A stretch of 64,000 bases of DNA, taken from NCBI RefSeq assembly GCF_019236475.1, contig NZ_JAFAIX010000002.1:1-64000 (forward strand), written 5' to 3'. Below, piece by piece: positions 37,465-47,222 of the stretch. This stretch comes from Chitinophaga sp. (GTDB taxonomy: Bacteria; Bacteroidota; Bacteroidia; Chitinophagales; Chitinophagaceae). Positions within the stretch are counted from its first letter, which is position 1. Each line of letters opens with the position of its first letter. The translations under genes were made by a program, and so were the position numbers. Below the pieces are notes generated by a model. That model worked only from the letters and a program-made list of their open reading frames with translations. It searched no databases and was not told the origin of the DNA.

Positions 37465-38346
37465 ATGATGGTAACAGACGAAGTTTATAAGAAGAAAAAC
37501 CGAAAGGAACGTATGCTGTTCCTCGCCAAACTATTGGTGTACTTAGCAATCGTTTATTTTAACCTGGATCACGCTGTTGTATATAATAAATTTACCTGGC
37601 TGTTCAGAATTACGAATGCCTTATCCTTCTTTCTCGGAGCTAATCTCGTTATTTCATTGGCCTGGCTGGTTATCCTTTCCTGGTATACCCGCCGCCGACT
37701 CAATAAACCGGTCGAGAAAGATAACTTCATGCTGGGGCTAAACCGTATTAGCTCTGTACTCAATACCATTTTCTTCTTACTGGCGGTCATGGTGCTCTTT
37801 GGGATCGATCTACTCAAATTCGTTACCAGTATTACGATCGTTGCGGCTGCCGTAGCCCTCCTCTCTAAGGAATATATCACCAATATGATCAATGGCCTTA
37901 TCATTATGTTCTCCGACCAACTCTCCCTTGGAGATCATGTACGGATAGGGGAGTATAAAGGCAAAATCCTCGATATTACGCTCATCAACGTGATACTCAT
38001 CAACGATGACGATGAACAGATTATCGTTCCCAACTCCTTAGTATTTGCCACAGTGGTGACCAACCAAACCAAACAAAATGTTAAAAGAGTAACGATCGAA
38101 TTTGAACTGGATCGTAAACTACCTTATACCCCAGACCAAATAGAAGAAAGATTGAAAAATGCTATCAGTAGTTATAGCAATACCTATGTACATGATAGTT
38201 TCCGCCTACGTACCATGGATATCAAAAAAGATCATGTGGTTTTCAAAGTGCAACTCACCTTGCCTTTCGTAGATAAGGCACTGGAACAACGCCTACGCCG
38301 AATGCTTAACACGGAAATAATTACCATTGCCGAAAATGGTGTCTGA
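37465..38346 (+). CDS. Mechanosensitive ion channel, MscS family
   Basis: From the ATG at 37465 (a GTG at 37438 is an alternative), ~293 residues. Several N-terminal membrane helices lead into the MscS pore-lining region IVAAAVALLSKEYITNMINGLIIMF and the beta domain motif LGDHVRIGEYKGKILDITLINV with IIVPNSLVF. It releases solutes on hypo-osmotic shock. Neighbouring genes (KGG and Lys-rich proteins) also suggest stress functions. Confidence 0.92.
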   Translation: MMVTDEVYKKKNRKERMLFLAKLLVYLAIVYFNLDHAVVYNKFTWLFRITNALSFFLGANLVISLAWLVILSWYTRRRLNKPVEKDNFMLGLNRISSVLNTIFFLLAVMVLFGIDLLKFVTSITIVAAAVALLSKEYITNMINGLIIMFSDQLSLGDHVRIGEYKGKILDITLINVILINDDDEQIIVPNSLVFATVVTNQTKQNVKRVTIEFELDRKLPYTPDQIEERLKNAISSYSNTYVHDSFRLRTMDIKKDHVVFKVQLTLPFVDKALEQRLRRMLNTEIITIAENGV

Positions 38347-38377
38347 TCTAAATGCGCATCGAATTTCATAAAAAGTA

Positions 38378-38419
38378 AAGACGCAAAGGAGTACGATTAA
38401 TTCGTCACCTTTGCGTCTT
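38378..38419. terminator. Bidirectional terminator between mscS-like and decarboxylase genes
   Basis: AAGACGCAAAGG pairs with CCTTTGCGTCTT. It sits between converging genes and is flanked by A and T tracts. Confidence 0.8.
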
Positions 38420-38445
38420 ATTTTCTTTATACCGATCCGTAAAAC

Positions 38446-39582
38446 TTATCCCACCAATTCTGCCGTTGCCACCATTTCCGCAATGAAAGTATCAATCAGC
38501 GCTTTGGTGACTCCAGGCATACAAATAATATGCGACCAGCCATTCTCTGAGGCCAATTGCCATTTGCGCCGGATTTCTTCCTCAGGTTCTGGGAATACCA
38601 CAGTTAAGGTGTCTTTATTACGCCAGGCAGGGATGCCAATAGATTTCAACTGCTCTTCTGCGTAAGCGGCTATCTCTAGTGCCTGATGGGCCCTGGCAGC
38701 CAATCCTGCTATGCCCAGGCTTTTTACTGCATACCAAAGGAATAACGGACTATGGCCATTGCGGGAACCTGTGATGGTGGTATCGAGCGTACCGATGTAA
38801 GCCACACTACGAGCAATACGGTCGCGGTACGACTTCTGGGCCACCACCACGCCACATGGAATGGGGGAACCAATGAACTTATGGCCGGATATCGCAATGC
38901 TGTTGGCGCCATCGGCAAAATCAAAAGCCGGACGCTCTTCCAAGAAAGCACTATAACTGCCGGATAATGCCCCATCCGCATGGATATAATGATGGCGGAT
39001 TGCCATACGATTCAATATTTGCCTGATTCGTTTGACATCATCCCTCGCTTCTGTCATAGTGGTACCAATATTGGCCAGCACAATCACCGGCAGATGACGG
39101 TGCATGCTGATCATATTTTCTAAATCGTCATAATCCATTTCCCCATTTTCCTGGGTACGGATCACAATCGATGGCATATTGAGCAGATGTAGATTTTTCT
39201 GTACACTATAGTGCGTGGAGCTGCTGTAGTATACCATTCCTTTAGGATATAGCTCCCTGGCTAGATACAGGGCGTATAAATTGCCTTCCGATCCACCGTT
39301 CGTAACATATCCCCACCAATCATTGGCCGGAGCCCTGAACAGCCGTGCAAAAAATTCCACTACTTCCTTTTCCAGCTCCCGCGTACCCACACTATAAGTG
39401 GATGGGATAAATGGATCGCCCAGGTTATTCAAAGGATATTGCAGAAATGGCATCAAAGGAGAATAATCAAATTCCTTCGAAACAGGATACCCCAGAAAGT
39501 TGGCTGTGCCAGCTCCAACAGAGGCCAGCAACGCCTCCAGCTTCGATGTGTCGGCCGGTGGCAATTTGAAACTATTATTCAT
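38446..39582 (-). CDS. PLP-dependent histidine decarboxylase-like enzyme (group II)
   Basis: Start at the ATG at 39582 (MNNSFKLPPADTSKLEALL) gives 378 residues, the usual length of Gram-negative histidine decarboxylases. Key motifs are WGYVTNGGSEGNLYALYLAR, YYSSSTHYSVQKNLHLL and IHADGALSG. The PLP lysine is Lys235 in SGHKFIGSPIPCG. The likely reaction is histidine to histamine + CO2, though related amino acids are possible. It is transcribed divergently from an Lrp/AsnC regulator, which probably controls it. Confidence 0.82.
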   Translation of the reverse strand: MNNSFKLPPADTSKLEALLASVGAGTANFLGYPVSKEFDYSPLMPFLQYPLNNLGDPFIPSTYSVGTRELEKEVVEFFARLFRAPANDWWGYVTNGGSEGNLYALYLARELYPKGMVYYSSSTHYSVQKNLHLLNMPSIVIRTQENGEMDYDDLENMISMHRHLPVIVLANIGTTMTEARDDVKRIRQILNRMAIRHHYIHADGALSGSYSAFLEERPAFDFADGANSIAISGHKFIGSPIPCGVVVAQKSYRDRIARSVAYIGTLDTTITGSRNGHSPLFLWYAVKSLGIAGLAARAHQALEIAAYAEEQLKSIGIPAWRNKDTLTVVFPEPEEEIRRKWQLASENGWSHIICMPGVTKALIDTFIAEMVATAELVG

Positions 39583-39744
39583 GGCAATTACAGGTGTATG
39601 ATACTGCGAAGCTATTGATATATAATGCAATAAAACTACCTGATGGTTATATTTAGAAAATATATACTAGTTTTGAAGAAAATATAGGGAGACACGTCTG
39701 CGGCCTGCCGCAATTTGCCTTCTTGGCAGAAAAAATAAACTACC

Positions 39745-40209
39745 ATGGATACGCTAGATAAAACAGACCGACACATATTACAAGTGCTCCAACAGGATGC
39801 AAAACTCAATACAAAAGAAATTGCTTATCGTATAGGCTTATCCGTTACACCCACCTACGAACGACTAAAGAAGATAGAAAAACTAGGGATCATAAAAAGT
39901 TATGTCACGCTGCTAGACGGAGAAAAGCTAGGAAAGTCACTGGTGGCCTATTGTAATGTTAGTCTGCAACTACATTCATTACCGTTACTACGAAAATTTG
40001 AAGCCGCTGTACATCAGTTGGAAGAAGTGATGGAATGTTATCACCTGGCTGGAAACTATGACTACTTATTGAAAGTAGTAGTGGACGACATGAAAAGCTA
40101 TCAGCATTTCATTACTAATAAACTGGCCACCATTGAAAATATCGCACAAGTGAACAGCTCCTTTGTAATGACGGAAATTAAACACACTACTGCATTTCAG
40201 TTGGTATAA
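39745..40209 (+). CDS. Lrp/AsnC family transcriptional regulator
   Basis: 154 residues. The N-terminal HTH (LDKTDRHILQVLQQDAKLNT, KEIAYRIGLSVTPTYERLKKIE) is followed by a RAM/effector domain with VMECYHLAGNYDYLLKVVVDD. This is the standard Lrp/AsnC layout, which senses amino acids. It is divergent from the decarboxylase gene across ~160 bases, suggesting local control. It ends 1 base from the converging histidine kinase gene. Confidence 0.93.
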   Translation: MDTLDKTDRHILQVLQQDAKLNTKEIAYRIGLSVTPTYERLKKIEKLGIIKSYVTLLDGEKLGKSLVAYCNVSLQLHSLPLLRKFEAAVHQLEEVMECYHLAGNYDYLLKVVVDDMKSYQHFITNKLATIENIAQVNSSFVMTEIKHTTAFQLV

Positions 40210-40210
40210 T

Positions 40211-42232
40211 TTATTGATTCAATACGCTCATGCCACTGCTACCTCGATCTTGTATAATGATCGTGTACCCACGCCCGTTATTATCCGATTCTTCAGACAA
40301 CGGAATGGTAAAGGAGAAACTACTACCGCTGCCTGGTGTACTATGAAACCAGATACGGCCCTGGTTGCGTTCCACAAAATCTTTAGACAGATGTAACCCA
40401 AGCCCGCAGCCCTTTTCATTACGTGTGCCGGTAGTAGAGTAATAAATATTGGAGAAAATACGATGCTGGTTTTCCATTGGTATACCGGTACCATTGTCTT
40501 TCACGATCACCTCCGCAAAAGTACGGTCAATACGAGCACTCACCGTAATGCGTCCGCCGCCGGGAGTAAACTTGATGGCATTGTTTATCAGATTACGCAA
40601 TACCATCCGGATCATCTCTGGATCGGCGTATACCATGACTGCGCCGGGAATCTCATGTTGTAAGGCAACATCTTTCTGTTTGGCCAATGTCTGCAATAAT
40701 TCAAATTCCTGGTTGAGCAACAAGGTTAGGTCAAAGTCGTCTGCCTTTACCCCGATACCCTTCATCTGATTGCTCGCCCACTGCAGCATATTGTCCATCA
40801 TGTAGGCAGTGTTCTTCACGTCTCTCCATAACTCATCGGCATAAAACCGGAACTGCGCCGCATCAATTTTCTCATCTCGCAAAAGGAAAAGCAAACCTTC
40901 CAAGATAGCCAGGGGAGAGCGCAGATCATGAGAAATGACAGAGAAGATTTTATCTTTTACCTGGTTGAGACTTTCCAATGTGGTATTCTGTTCCAGGATA
41001 ATATGATTTTGCAAGGATACTTCCTGGTTCTTACTGTTCAGTGCGCGGGTCAGTTCCTGCTGCCGTTTATACATACGGTAAAGGATAAACGTAATGATCA
41101 GCAGGATAATAAACAACAGGGCAGCAGAAAGTACCAATACTCTTTGCTGTTGGATGGTGGCGAGATGGATCTGTTGTTCTTTTTTTAGGAGTATATTTTC
41201 TCTTTGTTTCTTTTCCGCTTCATACTTTTCCTGTGATCTCGATATTTGCCGACTTTTTTCCAAATTGAAATAAGCCATGTTGCGGTCTGTGAAAGCCTTG
41301 TAGTTTTTGAAAGCGCCTTGGTAATCTTTCCGGGCGCTATCCAACTCGTACCGGATCTTATAATAGATCATCTCATTTTTTACATTCCGTAGCACGCTGT
41401 TGATCTCATAGGCTTTCCGAAGGTTCTTTTCCGCTGCGGTAAAATTGCCCATGAAGGTCTGCACTTCGGCCAGGTTCAAACTGGATTTGACAATCCCTAA
41501 CTGGTTATCTGCCGCCTGATAGCAGGATGCAGATAGCTGATGGTAGTGCAAGGCATCCTGCAAGCGATGTTCCAGCATAGCTACCAGTCCGAGATTTTCA
41601 TAGGTATAAGCTAATCCCCGCTGATCGTTCAAGGCGAGTTTCAATTGTTCTGCCTGATGGAGATAAAGGAGAGAAGAATCCAAAATATGCAGTGCCAAGT
41701 AGGCAGAGCCAATATTATTGAGGGTTTTACTAACTTCTGGGGCTTCTTGCAATTTTTGCTTGATCGTCAATGATTTATGTAGAAAGGGTAGCGCATCACG
41801 GGGACTATTCTGCTCCGTGAAGATATTTCCCATATCATTATATAAGATACTCAAGGTATGTTGATCGTTCAGCGTTTCGGCTAGTTTCAAGGAGCTGAGC
41901 GTTAACTGCAATTGCTTATCCAGGTGGCCGCGGGTGTTCTCCACTAGGGCCAGGTTGCGCTGTGCCCAAATGCGGCCATTGGTATATCCCAACTGTTCAC
42001 TAATAGACAAGGCTTCCTTGGCATATTTCTCTGCGATAACAGCATCGCGGGTGAAATAATTACGAGAGGCGCCATTCAGGATATCAACACGGGCATTGTC
42101 TTTTTGGGGATGCTTGACCAGGGCCACTGTAAAACTATCAGGAACAGGTGCTTGTGCGCGGCTTCCGGGACTGAGCAGCAGCAGGTAAAGGGGGAGTAGT
42201 AGGCATCTTTTCAAAGGAATGGCCGGGAGCAT
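40211..42232 (-). CDS. TPR-containing sensor histidine kinase
   Basis: 673 residues. Signal peptide (KRCLLLPLYLLLLSPGSRAQ), then TPR units over ~40-330. A transmembrane helix (VLVLSAALLFIILLIITFILY) lies at ~375, then a coiled coil and the kinase core. The H box has His435 in SVISHDLRSPLAILEG. The N box is NLINNAIKFTPGGG, G1 DNGTGIP and G2 GCGLGLHLSKDFVE. The sensor is periplasmic, the kinase cytoplasmic. No response regulator gene is adjacent, so it is an orphan here. Confidence 0.93.
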   Translation of the reverse strand: MLPAIPLKRCLLLPLYLLLLSPGSRAQAPVPDSFTVALVKHPQKDNARVDILNGASRNYFTRDAVIAEKYAKEALSISEQLGYTNGRIWAQRNLALVENTRGHLDKQLQLTLSSLKLAETLNDQHTLSILYNDMGNIFTEQNSPRDALPFLHKSLTIKQKLQEAPEVSKTLNNIGSAYLALHILDSSLLYLHQAEQLKLALNDQRGLAYTYENLGLVAMLEHRLQDALHYHQLSASCYQAADNQLGIVKSSLNLAEVQTFMGNFTAAEKNLRKAYEINSVLRNVKNEMIYYKIRYELDSARKDYQGAFKNYKAFTDRNMAYFNLEKSRQISRSQEKYEAEKKQRENILLKKEQQIHLATIQQQRVLVLSAALLFIILLIITFILYRMYKRQQELTRALNSKNQEVSLQNHIILEQNTTLESLNQVKDKIFSVISHDLRSPLAILEGLLFLLRDEKIDAAQFRFYADELWRDVKNTAYMMDNMLQWASNQMKGIGVKADDFDLTLLLNQEFELLQTLAKQKDVALQHEIPGAVMVYADPEMIRMVLRNLINNAIKFTPGGGRITVSARIDRTFAEVIVKDNGTGIPMENQHRIFSNIYYSTTGTRNEKGCGLGLHLSKDFVERNQGRIWFHSTPGSGSSFSFTIPLSEESDNNGRGYTIIIQDRGSSGMSVLNQ

Positions 42233-42387
42233 ATCGTGTGATTATTGTTGGCATACTGTGGAACGATTTAGGGGCCGTCCACCAAATTTGAGATAAAAAT
42301 AATCATAATGCGTGATGATTCAAAAACAGAATTGCAAATCATTGTACTTTCCGCGGATTTTTAGGAATGGACCTACTGATATTCAAT

Positions 42388-42395
42388 TACCTTTG
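42388..42395 (+). promoter_or_regulatory. Putative -7 element (TACCTTTG) of the MFS gene
   Basis: The octamer lies 27 bases before the ATG at 42423 and supports that start over the upstream ATG at 42312, which it would interrupt. Confidence 0.6.
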
Positions 42396-42422
42396 TATCT
42401 TTCCAAAAATTTAAGCAGCACC

Positions 42423-43649
42423 ATGCCTGTTAAAAAAAGCGCCGCTCTGGGCTTCATCTTCGTTACATTACTCATTGACGTTATTGGATTTGGAATTATA
42501 ATACCCGTTATGCCTAAGCTAATCGAATCCCTCACAGGGGAAGGATTAAGCGGGGCTGCCTGGTATGCCGGCTGGTTGACATTCGCCTACGCCATCACAC
42601 AGTTTTTTATGGCGCCAGTGATAGGAGGACTCAGTGATGCCTATGGCCGCAGGCCCGTGTTGCTGTCCTGCTTACTGGCATTCTGCTTGGACTACTTATT
42701 TTTGGCATGGGCGCCAAACATATGGCTGCTTTTTGTAGGTCGTACAATAGCAGGTATTACTGGGGCCAGCATGACGGCAGGTGCTGCCTATATTGCGGAT
42801 ATCAGCGCTCCTGAGAAAAGGGCGCAGAACTTCGGAATGATCGGCGTAGCCTTTGGCGTCGGCTTTTTCATCGGACCTGGATTAGGAGGATGGCTTAGCC
42901 AATGGGGGCCTCGTGCAGCATTCGTGGCTGCTGCTGTACTCACATTGCTGAACTTTCTCTATGGTTTGTTCGTACTGCCAGAATCCCTGGCACCCGAAAA
43001 CAGAAGACCATTCGATATTAAACGTGCAAACGCATTTGCAGCCCCAGCGCAACTACGTAAGTACCCCGTAATTTCCGGACTTATCATCTCCCTCATACTC
43101 ATCTATATCGCCAACTTTGCAGTCCAATCTACTTGGTCTTTCTATACCATGGAGAAATTTAAATGGACAGAAAAATGGGTGGGCTATTCCTTGATGTTTG
43201 TAGGCTTGATGGTGGCAGTTGTACAGGGAGCTGTTATTCGTGTAGCCATTCCAGTACTTGGACAAAAAAAATCTGTGGTGTTGGGATTGATGCTATATGC
43301 TATTGGACTAGCCATGTTTGCGTTTGCATTTAAAGGTTGGATGATGTATGCAGCCCTCATCCCTTATTGCCTGGGCGGTATATGCGGACCATCTTTACAA
43401 GGTCTCATGAGTAGCCAGGTCCCTCCAACAGAACAAGGAGAACTGCAAGGTGCACTGACATCTTTAGTGAGTTTAACTATGATTATAGGGCCACTGATGA
43501 TGACAAGTATTTTTTCCTATTTTACCAAAGCCAGCGCACCAGTCTATTTTCCAGGAGCGCCTTTCCTAGCTGGTTGTGCGATGTTGCTACTGAGTATTAT
43601 CCTGGCCATTATTTCATTTAAAAAGAAGCATGCGCCTGCAACAGCTTGA
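42423..43649 (+). CDS. MFS drug-efflux transporter, TetA-like
   Basis: From the ATG at 42423 ([20 protein letters not shown]), 408 residues and about 12 membrane helices. Helix 1 motif [15 protein letters not shown] and loop 2-3 motif [14 protein letters not shown] place it in the TCR/Tet branch of the major facilitator superfamily. Such proteins export small drugs by proton antiport; tetracycline resistance cannot be claimed from this alone. It is a single-gene unit with its own promoter. Confidence 0.88.
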   Translation: MPVKKSAALGFIFVTLLIDVIGFGIIIPVMPKLIESLTGEGLSGAAWYAGWLTFAYAITQFFMAPVIGGLSDAYGRRPVLLSCLLAFCLDYLFLAWAPNIWLLFVGRTIAGITGASMTAGAAYIADISAPEKRAQNFGMIGVAFGVGFFIGPGLGGWLSQWGPRAAFVAAAVLTLLNFLYGLFVLPESLAPENRRPFDIKRANAFAAPAQLRKYPVISGLIISLILIYIANFAVQSTWSFYTMEKFKWTEKWVGYSLMFVGLMVAVVQGAVIRVAIPVLGQKKSVVLGLMLYAIGLAMFAFAFKGWMMYAALIPYCLGGICGPSLQGLMSSQVPPTEQGELQGALTSLVSLTMIIGPLMMTSIFSYFTKASAPVYFPGAPFLAGCAMLLLSIILAIISFKKKHAPATA

Positions 43650-43699
43650 AAATTAATGAAAAACTAGTTGGTCGCTGCGCGGCATAATGATATTCCCTT

Positions 43700-43707
43700 T
43701 ACATTTG
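43700..43707 (+). promoter_or_regulatory. Putative -7 element (TACATTTG) very close to the start of the BamA/TamA-like gene
   Basis: It ends 6 bases before the ATG at 43714. If used, the transcript would be leaderless or nearly so. Confidence 0.45.
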
Positions 43708-43713
43708 CAGACT

Positions 43714-44895
43714 ATGTATAGGAAACTATTTGTTGCGGCCCTATTGTCTTTATCGGCCATACAGGTGAATGCTCAACAGGATTCGTTGACTAACCGACAA
43801 AAACCTCTTTTTGGAACGCTGGATACGGTGCCCCGTAAACGAAGTTTCTTTCCTTTGCCCGTACTTGGGTATTCCCAAGAAAAAGGGCTGGAAATAGGTG
43901 CAGCAATGCTGTATTCCTTTTATACAGATAACAAGAATCCATCTCCGCTGACGAGGAACTCCTCTATCAATCTGATTCCGGCTATCACTACGGAGCATCA
44001 ATGGAAGGTAGACCTGAAAGCGAACATCTGGACAAGAGATAACCTTTGGCATTTTAAAGGAAATCTTCGTTACCATAATTTCCCTTTATATTTTTATGGT
44101 TTGGGAGACACGACCCATTCCGCCGATAAATCGTTACTCAACAATACACGCTACAGAGCCGCCTTTGAAGGAGAACGCAAAGTGGGCAATTTCTTCTATG
44201 TAGGGGCAACCTTATCTTACCAGCATGACTCCTATAGCAGTCATGACATGAAAGGCATATACGAAACAATGCCACTGGTAGATAAAACTGGAGGGCATGT
44301 TACCTTCGTGGGCCTCACAGGTATATTCGATAACAGAGATAACCAGAATTATACCCGCAGAGGTACCTGGTTGCGACTGAATGTAGCCTATGCACCATCT
44401 TTTCTCAGCAGCCAAGAGCTCTGGAAAATAGATGCACAAGGAATACAGTTCTTCTCCCTTTCCAAGAAAAGTACAATTGGTATCAACGGCCAGTTTAATT
44501 CCTTACAAGGAAGTGCACTGCCTTTTTACCTGGTACCAGAAATGGGGAATGATAATATGATGAGAGGGTACTATCAAGGAAGATACCGGGATCAGAACCT
44601 CCTCGCATTACAAACTGAATATCGTTACCTGATCGATCCAAATATTCGTATACACGTTTGGTTTGTAGACCTGAAACCTAAATTTGCACTGGCCGCTTTC
44701 GCAGGAACAGGTAGTGTTTTCAATAACCGCGATTTTCACCTGAGGGGTTTCAAACCTAGTTATGGCGCCGGTATCAGGTATTTTTACGACGAGAATTCCA
44801 GGCTTACAGTTCGTATAGACTATGCCGTGGGAGAGAGACGCCCAGGGGAATCCCGTCAAAAAGGTCTTTATTTGTCACTCGCAGAAGCATTTTAA
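43714..44895 (+). CDS. Outer-membrane beta-barrel protein, BamA/TamA surface-antigen type
   Basis: From the ATG at 43714, 393 residues with a signal peptide (MYRKLFVAALLSLSAIQVNAQ). The rest is a barrel with LGYSQEKGLEIGAAMLYSFY, a GLTGIFDNRDNQNYTRRGTW strand typical of Omp85 surface-antigen domains, a MRGYYQGRYRDQ (RGY-like) element, and an aromatic C-terminus. No POTRA domains are present, so a general assembly role is unlikely. Function unknown. Confidence 0.85.
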   Translation: MYRKLFVAALLSLSAIQVNAQQDSLTNRQKPLFGTLDTVPRKRSFFPLPVLGYSQEKGLEIGAAMLYSFYTDNKNPSPLTRNSSINLIPAITTEHQWKVDLKANIWTRDNLWHFKGNLRYHNFPLYFYGLGDTTHSADKSLLNNTRYRAAFEGERKVGNFFYVGATLSYQHDSYSSHDMKGIYETMPLVDKTGGHVTFVGLTGIFDNRDNQNYTRRGTWLRLNVAYAPSFLSSQELWKIDAQGIQFFSLSKKSTIGINGQFNSLQGSALPFYLVPEMGNDNMMRGYYQGRYRDQNLLALQTEYRYLIDPNIRIHVWFVDLKPKFALAAFAGTGSVFNNRDFHLRGFKPSYGAGIRYFYDENSRLTVRIDYAVGERRPGESRQKGLYLSLAEAF

Positions 44896-44997
44896 TTTTA
44901 TTGTCGGATAGGTCGCTTGTTATGTGATAACAATTCTTTAACTTTCAAAAAGCTGTATAAGAATTACAGCACTGTTCTATCACCAAAACCACTGTTT

Positions 44998-46020
44998 ATG
45001 AAGCGACCTATCTTGGTAGCAGCGATGACCCTTGCTGCTGCCATCACCACTTCCGTTCAGGCGCAGGAAAAAACCTCCAAGCCACACTCAAAATTTTACC
45101 TCAAAGCCACCGGCGGTTATTTTTTTAGTATCACACCCGGACAATTTCCTAACGTTGGCCCATATCCTCCACAGGATCTGCATACCCAGTATAATCCTGC
45201 GAATGCGAATCCCCTGGATACCCTCAGTCGCAAAGTGCTGACAGGTTCCTATGGTCAAGGAGCACGTGGTGGCCTAAGTGTTGGCTACAATATCAATAAG
45301 TATATTGCTGTTGAAGCCTCCTTTAACTATTACCAAAGCAGCAAAAATCTCATGACCAACACCCTTACTACAGTGGTAGGCACTAATCAGGTATTGGCAC
45401 AGGTTACCTCACATGGCCATGTGCATGCATTCGATTTTGCACCAAGTGTTGTATTCAGTCCTGGATATGAGAAAATCAATCCATATGTTCGTTTCGGTGT
45501 GGTACTGCCACTCTGGGGCCGACTAGTTATCGAAACAGACGCCTTAAATACATCCACTCCGCCAGCCGGCGCTCCATTACCTCCAGGTACGCTGATTAGA
45601 ACGGAGATCCACCGCACGGAAGAAGTTAAACCTAATATTACCATTGGTATGCAAGGCGCCCTCGGTGTAGATTTCAACCTGTCTCCCCGCTTCGATGTTT
45701 TCGTGGAAGCAGAATACCGCAACGTACCTGTTAAAAGCAAAAGCAAAGAAGTTACTAAATATTCCGAAACCAATACTGCCATCAACGGCGCTACTGGCTC
45801 GGTTATTACCGTGGTTAGTTCCCGTAACCTGGATCAGTTAAGTGTGGCAGAGAAAAACACCGATTACGTTACTACATTGGATAAAGGTTCCAATACACCT
45901 ATTGCACAGCAAGGAACCGTTACGAAATACAAAAATGATAATGCCCCAGCTAATGACCTGAAATCCTACATCAATATTGGTGGTATGGGCTTCAACGCAG
46001 GCATCAAATTCAGATTGTAA
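44998..46020 (+). CDS. Outer-membrane beta-barrel protein
   Basis: Start at the ATG at 44998 (MKRPILVAAMTLAAAITTSVQ) gives a 340-residue protein with a signal peptide. Alternating beta strands include LSVGYNINKYIAVEASFNYY and NPYVRFGVVLPLWGRLVIET, and it ends GFNAGIKFRL. It fits OmpA-like small barrels of unknown role. It lies 102 bases after another barrel gene, perhaps in the same unit. Strong terminator downstream. Confidence 0.85.
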   Translation: MKRPILVAAMTLAAAITTSVQAQEKTSKPHSKFYLKATGGYFFSITPGQFPNVGPYPPQDLHTQYNPANANPLDTLSRKVLTGSYGQGARGGLSVGYNINKYIAVEASFNYYQSSKNLMTNTLTTVVGTNQVLAQVTSHGHVHAFDFAPSVVFSPGYEKINPYVRFGVVLPLWGRLVIETDALNTSTPPAGAPLPPGTLIRTEIHRTEEVKPNITIGMQGALGVDFNLSPRFDVFVEAEYRNVPVKSKSKEVTKYSETNTAINGATGSVITVVSSRNLDQLSVAEKNTDYVTTLDKGSNTPIAQQGTVTKYKNDNAPANDLKSYINIGGMGFNAGIKFRL

Positions 46021-46079
46021 CCCAGTATTGCTAGTAATCAGCGTATTAAAAATATTACTAAATAGTTGCTGAAGAAGCG

Positions 46080-46128
46080 AAATAACCAAAAGAGGTTGAC
46101 AAATGCGCCAACCTCTTTTGGTTATTTC
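46080..46128. terminator. Bidirectional intrinsic terminator
   Basis: AAATAACCAAAAGAGGTTG pairs perfectly with CAACCTCTTTTGGTTATTT. It lies between the barrel gene (+) and the aldo/keto reductase gene (-). Confidence 0.9.
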
Positions 46129-46195
46129 GATAATTGAAAATTCGTTTACTCGTTACCGGTAGTAGTTCATCTGATGTTTAGGAATCAGGATGGTG

Positions 46196-47146
46196 TTAGT
46201 ATGCACTGGATTTATTCAACAGTGCCAGATCTTCCTGATCTAGTTTCATGGTAACGCCATGGATGAGTTCATGCAACTGCGTTATATTGGTGGCACTTGC
46301 AATAGGAGCTGCAATGGCAGGCCGTGTCAATAGCCAGGCTAATGAGATAGCCGCAGGGGTGGTGGTATGTTTTGCTGCGCAGACGTCCAACGCCTCAAGA
46401 ATGCGAATCCCTCTCGGCGTTAGGTAGGAGAGTGCTTTCTGACCGCGTGCCGCACTTTTTCCCGTGTCTTCCGCATGCCGGTATTTCCCGCTCAAGAAGC
46501 CACTAGCCAGCGAATAATAACTAATAACACTGATATTTGATTTCACACAGATGTCTGCATACTGCTGTTCATATTTCTCCCGGTCGTAGAGATTGTATAG
46601 CGGCTGAAAGGTTTCATACTTAGGATAACCATGGCTCTCACTAGCACGGAGGCTCGCTAGTAGGCGAGCCAGACTCATATTGGACGCGCCTATAGCACGA
46701 ATTTTCCCCGATTTAATCAAGGTATCATATGCTTCCAAGGTTTCTTCTACCGGTGTAACTTCATTATCGTAATGCGTTTGGTAGAGATCAATGTAATCTG
46801 TTTGTAAGCGTTGAAGAGAATCTTCTACATGTTTAAGAATATATGATTTGGAGACATTCATCCCTTCGCCCATATCCGCACCTACTTTGGTGGCTATAAT
46901 CACTTTATCCCGGTTCCCGCGATCCTTCAACCATCTCCCCAAAATACTTTCCGATTCCCCGCCCTGGTGGCCGGGAACCCAACGGGAATACACATCTGCG
47001 GTGTCTACCAGGTTAAAACCTTTTGCTACAAATTCATCTAATAATCTAAAAGATGTTTTCTCATCCGCTGACCAACCATACACATTACCTCCAAACGCCA
47101 ATGGCGCTACTTCTAATCCTGAATTTCCTAGTGCTCGCTTTTCCAT
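46196..47146 (-). CDS. Aldo/keto reductase
   Basis: Start at the ATG at 47146 (MEKRALGNSGLEVAPLAFGG), 316 residues in a TIM-barrel AKR fold. Visible are DTADVYSRW (catalytic Asp/Tyr), KVIIATKVGAD (catalytic Lys) and YIDLYQTHYDN (His). These give the full AKR tetrad, NADPH-dependent. The closest general type is the YajO/Tas-like group. Substrate unknown. Confidence 0.93.
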   Translation of the reverse strand: MEKRALGNSGLEVAPLAFGGNVYGWSADEKTSFRLLDEFVAKGFNLVDTADVYSRWVPGHQGGESESILGRWLKDRGNRDKVIIATKVGADMGEGMNVSKSYILKHVEDSLQRLQTDYIDLYQTHYDNEVTPVEETLEAYDTLIKSGKIRAIGASNMSLARLLASLRASESHGYPKYETFQPLYNLYDREKYEQQYADICVKSNISVISYYSLASGFLSGKYRHAEDTGKSAARGQKALSYLTPRGIRILEALDVCAAKHTTTPAAISLAWLLTRPAIAAPIASATNITQLHELIHGVTMKLDQEDLALLNKSSAY

Positions 47147-47222
47147 ATGTAACTTGTTTTGAATTATTCTGTCTGTGGTCCACACTAATTTAACTATTTT
47201 TGATCTTTATACTACTAGCATT

